The translations under genes were made by a program, and so were the position numbers. Below are positions 49,201-52,200 of a DNA stretch of 64,000 nt, piece after piece. How positions within the stretch are numbered: position 1 is the first letter of the stretch; the number at the start of each line of letters is the position of its first letter. Origin of the DNA: Chloranthus sessilifolius (Eukaryota; Streptophyta; Magnoliopsida; Chloranthales; Chloranthaceae). The DNA is taken from positions 6,290,088 through 6,354,087 of the forward strand of contig CM037593.1 in NCBI GenBank assembly GCA_021018995.1, written 5' to 3'. Below the pieces are notes generated by a model. The model was not told the origin of the DNA and searched no databases. It saw nothing but the letters and a program-made list of their open reading frames with translations.

Positions 49201-52200
49201 CTCTAGATTTCATAGCATCGTTAAAAGTGATAGGATCATCGTCTACATTTAGACATAAATGTTTCTTAGTACTTTTGGTCTTATTTCCTTCAATCAAATA
49301 GATATAATAGTCTTTTGAAACACTAGTTTCAAATCGTTGACGTTTACTTCATCGAGGTTCAATGATGACCTCTTCATCACTCGAAGATTCAATAACTTCT
49401 TTAGATTTAGATGATTCTTCATTTTCATAAATTTGACTTTCAATATTTAATTTATTAGATAGAGTAGTAAATTTAGATTCATAAAATATAGCATCTCTAG
49501 ATTTAATAATAATATTTTTATCTATGCTATCATTAGATTCCATAACTAGAAATCTGTAAGCTTTACTATTTTGTGCATAGCCAACAAATGCACACTCAAT
49601 AGTTCTAAGGCCTATCTTAGGTCTTTTAGGATCTACTAATCTAACAAGTGCTCTACACCCCCACACTTTAAAATAGATTAGACTAGGTTTTCTATTCTTC
49701 CAAAGTTCATAAGGTGTAGTTAAAGTTTTCTTACGTGAAATTTTATTCAAAATATAAGTAGCGGTTAACAAAGTTTCACCCCATAAATTTTTATCCGAAT
49801 TAGCGTTGACTAATATTGTATTAGTCATTTCTACTAATGTTCTTTCGGCAACTCTGTTTTGTTGCGGCGTGTAAGGAGCCGTCACCTCATGACGAATTCC
49901 ATGAACTTCACAGAAATCGGAGAACTCATTTGACATGTATTCTCCACCCCTATCAGATCTAATGACTTTAATTCTTTTATTTAATTAATTTTCTACTAAA
50001 GCTTTATAAATTTTAAAATTTTCAAAAGCTTCATTTTTAGTAGTTAATAAATATATATGAGCATATTTTGAAAAATCGTCTATAAAAGTAATAAGATACC
50101 GTTTCCCTCTAGTAGGAACATTCTTTAAATCACAAATGTCACTGTGTATTAAATCTAATAAATAAGAATTTCTCATAACATTAGGAAAAGATTTTCTAGT
50201 AATTTTAGTCTTAGCACATATACTACAAGCACTACTATCAAAAAATGCATGTTTTGGAATTAATTCTAAGTTAGCCATGCATTTCATAGATCTACAGTTA
50301 ACATGTCCTAATCTATCATGCCATAAATTAGAAAGAGAGACTGAGTAAGAAGGAGAGATTTTATTGATTGAATCAGTTACATTGAGTTTGAACATGCCTC
50401 CCATGACATATCAAGTTAAGTTTTTTGGTTTGTCTTTATTTTGATTGTCCCATATCGTGTAGAACACTTTTTGGGTCTTGAGTTTTATATACAAGCATTG
50501 ACTCAAGGCTTGTAGCATTCACCTAGGGGGCACTGAATTTTGTAGCTTCCACCGCCATGCACCTCATCAGTCACATACACGCGTGCGCGCGCGGAGCCGG
50601 GCCCGGCCCATGTACGTGGCGTGGCGATGCGGTGTATTTAGTTAAACTTTTGGACAAAAGTGTAACCGCCTGTTTAAATTTTAAACGGATGTCTTATCCG
50701 ACCGTTCAGTTATCTGCAACGGATATGACCGTTCAGTTACACCTATTCTTTTCTATAAAAGGGATCCGAGACCCCTCATTTAAACAACTGCATTTTCCTT
50801 TATTCTGTTTTTACGTGTTTTAAAAGTTCTTCCTCTCAGAGTTCCGCTTCCACTATTTTGGTGTTTTGATTGCGTGATCAGATTCACCAAATTTGATCAC
50901 ACGAATAAGCTACTGATTCGTTGTATCCTGAAACCGATTTGCCGGTAACCTATTGGTGACCACTAAACCATAGTGGTGGGGGCAAATCTTAGTTTAAAGA
51001 TAACGATATTCAACGTGGCTCGAACTGGATCTGCGTATTTTTTTATTCGAATCTTTATCTTTTCTTGCAACCCGAACCAATTCTCCAACAATTTTAAACT
51101 GAGATGGCCCATATCCAGTCCTCGACTTCTTCTGTACTGACCGACAAAATCCATCCCGCGCTGCCCAACATCCACAAGTTGGACAGTTTCGATGGTTCAA
51201 ACTTCAAAAGGTGACAATAGAAATTGCACTTTTTGTTGACTGTGCTCAAAGTTGTGTACGTTATTACGAATCCGTGCCCAACTATTACCGAATTATTAGC
51301 ACTCAATAAGGCAGTCAAAAGCAGAAACGGGAAGAAGACGACTACACGTGCAAGGGCTACATTCTGAATGCATTGTCGGATTCGTTGTTTGACGTCTACC
51401 GCGCCTACAACACTGTGAAGGTACTCTGGGAAGCACTCGAAAAGAAATACAAAACTGAAGATGCAGGGTATAATTCTTACATAATCAGTCAATTTTTTAA
51501 TTTTAAGATGGTCGATGATAAACTTATTCTTAGCCAAGTGCATGATTTTCAAGTAGTTATAAATTATATGATTGTTAATGGTTCTCATTTCGATGAAGAT
51601 TTTCTAGTTAGTGCGGTAATCGCCAAGTTGCCTCTATCTTGGAAAGATTATCGAAAAATTCTTAAGCATAATAATGAGAAGATTTCTATGAAAAATGTTC
51701 TCCTTCATTTACGTATTGAGGAAGAATCCCGAGTTAGGGAAAACTGAAGATCACATTGATATGACATCAAAGACACACTTGGTTAAGTCTAAGATTGTCA
51801 GTGGACTGCCAAAGGAGAGGAAGAACTTTTAAAACACGCAAAAACAAAATAAAGGATAATGCAGTTGTTTAAATGAGGGGTCTCGGGTCCCTTTTATAGA
51901 AAAGAACATGTGTAACTGAATGGTTATATCCGTTGCAGATAATTGAATGGTCGAAATTTAAACGGACGGTTACACTTTTGTCAAAAAGTTTAATTAATTA
52001 CACTTTTGTCCAAAAGTTTAATTAATTACACTTTTGTCCAAAAGTTTAACTAAATGCACCGCATTGCCATGCCACGTGCTCGTGCCCGTCCAGACCCGGC
52101 TCGGCTCGGCTCGACGTGTGCGCGCGTGTGTGACTGATGAGGTGCATGGCGGTAGAAGCTACAAAATTCGGTGCCCCTTGGATGAAGGCTACAAGCCTGG

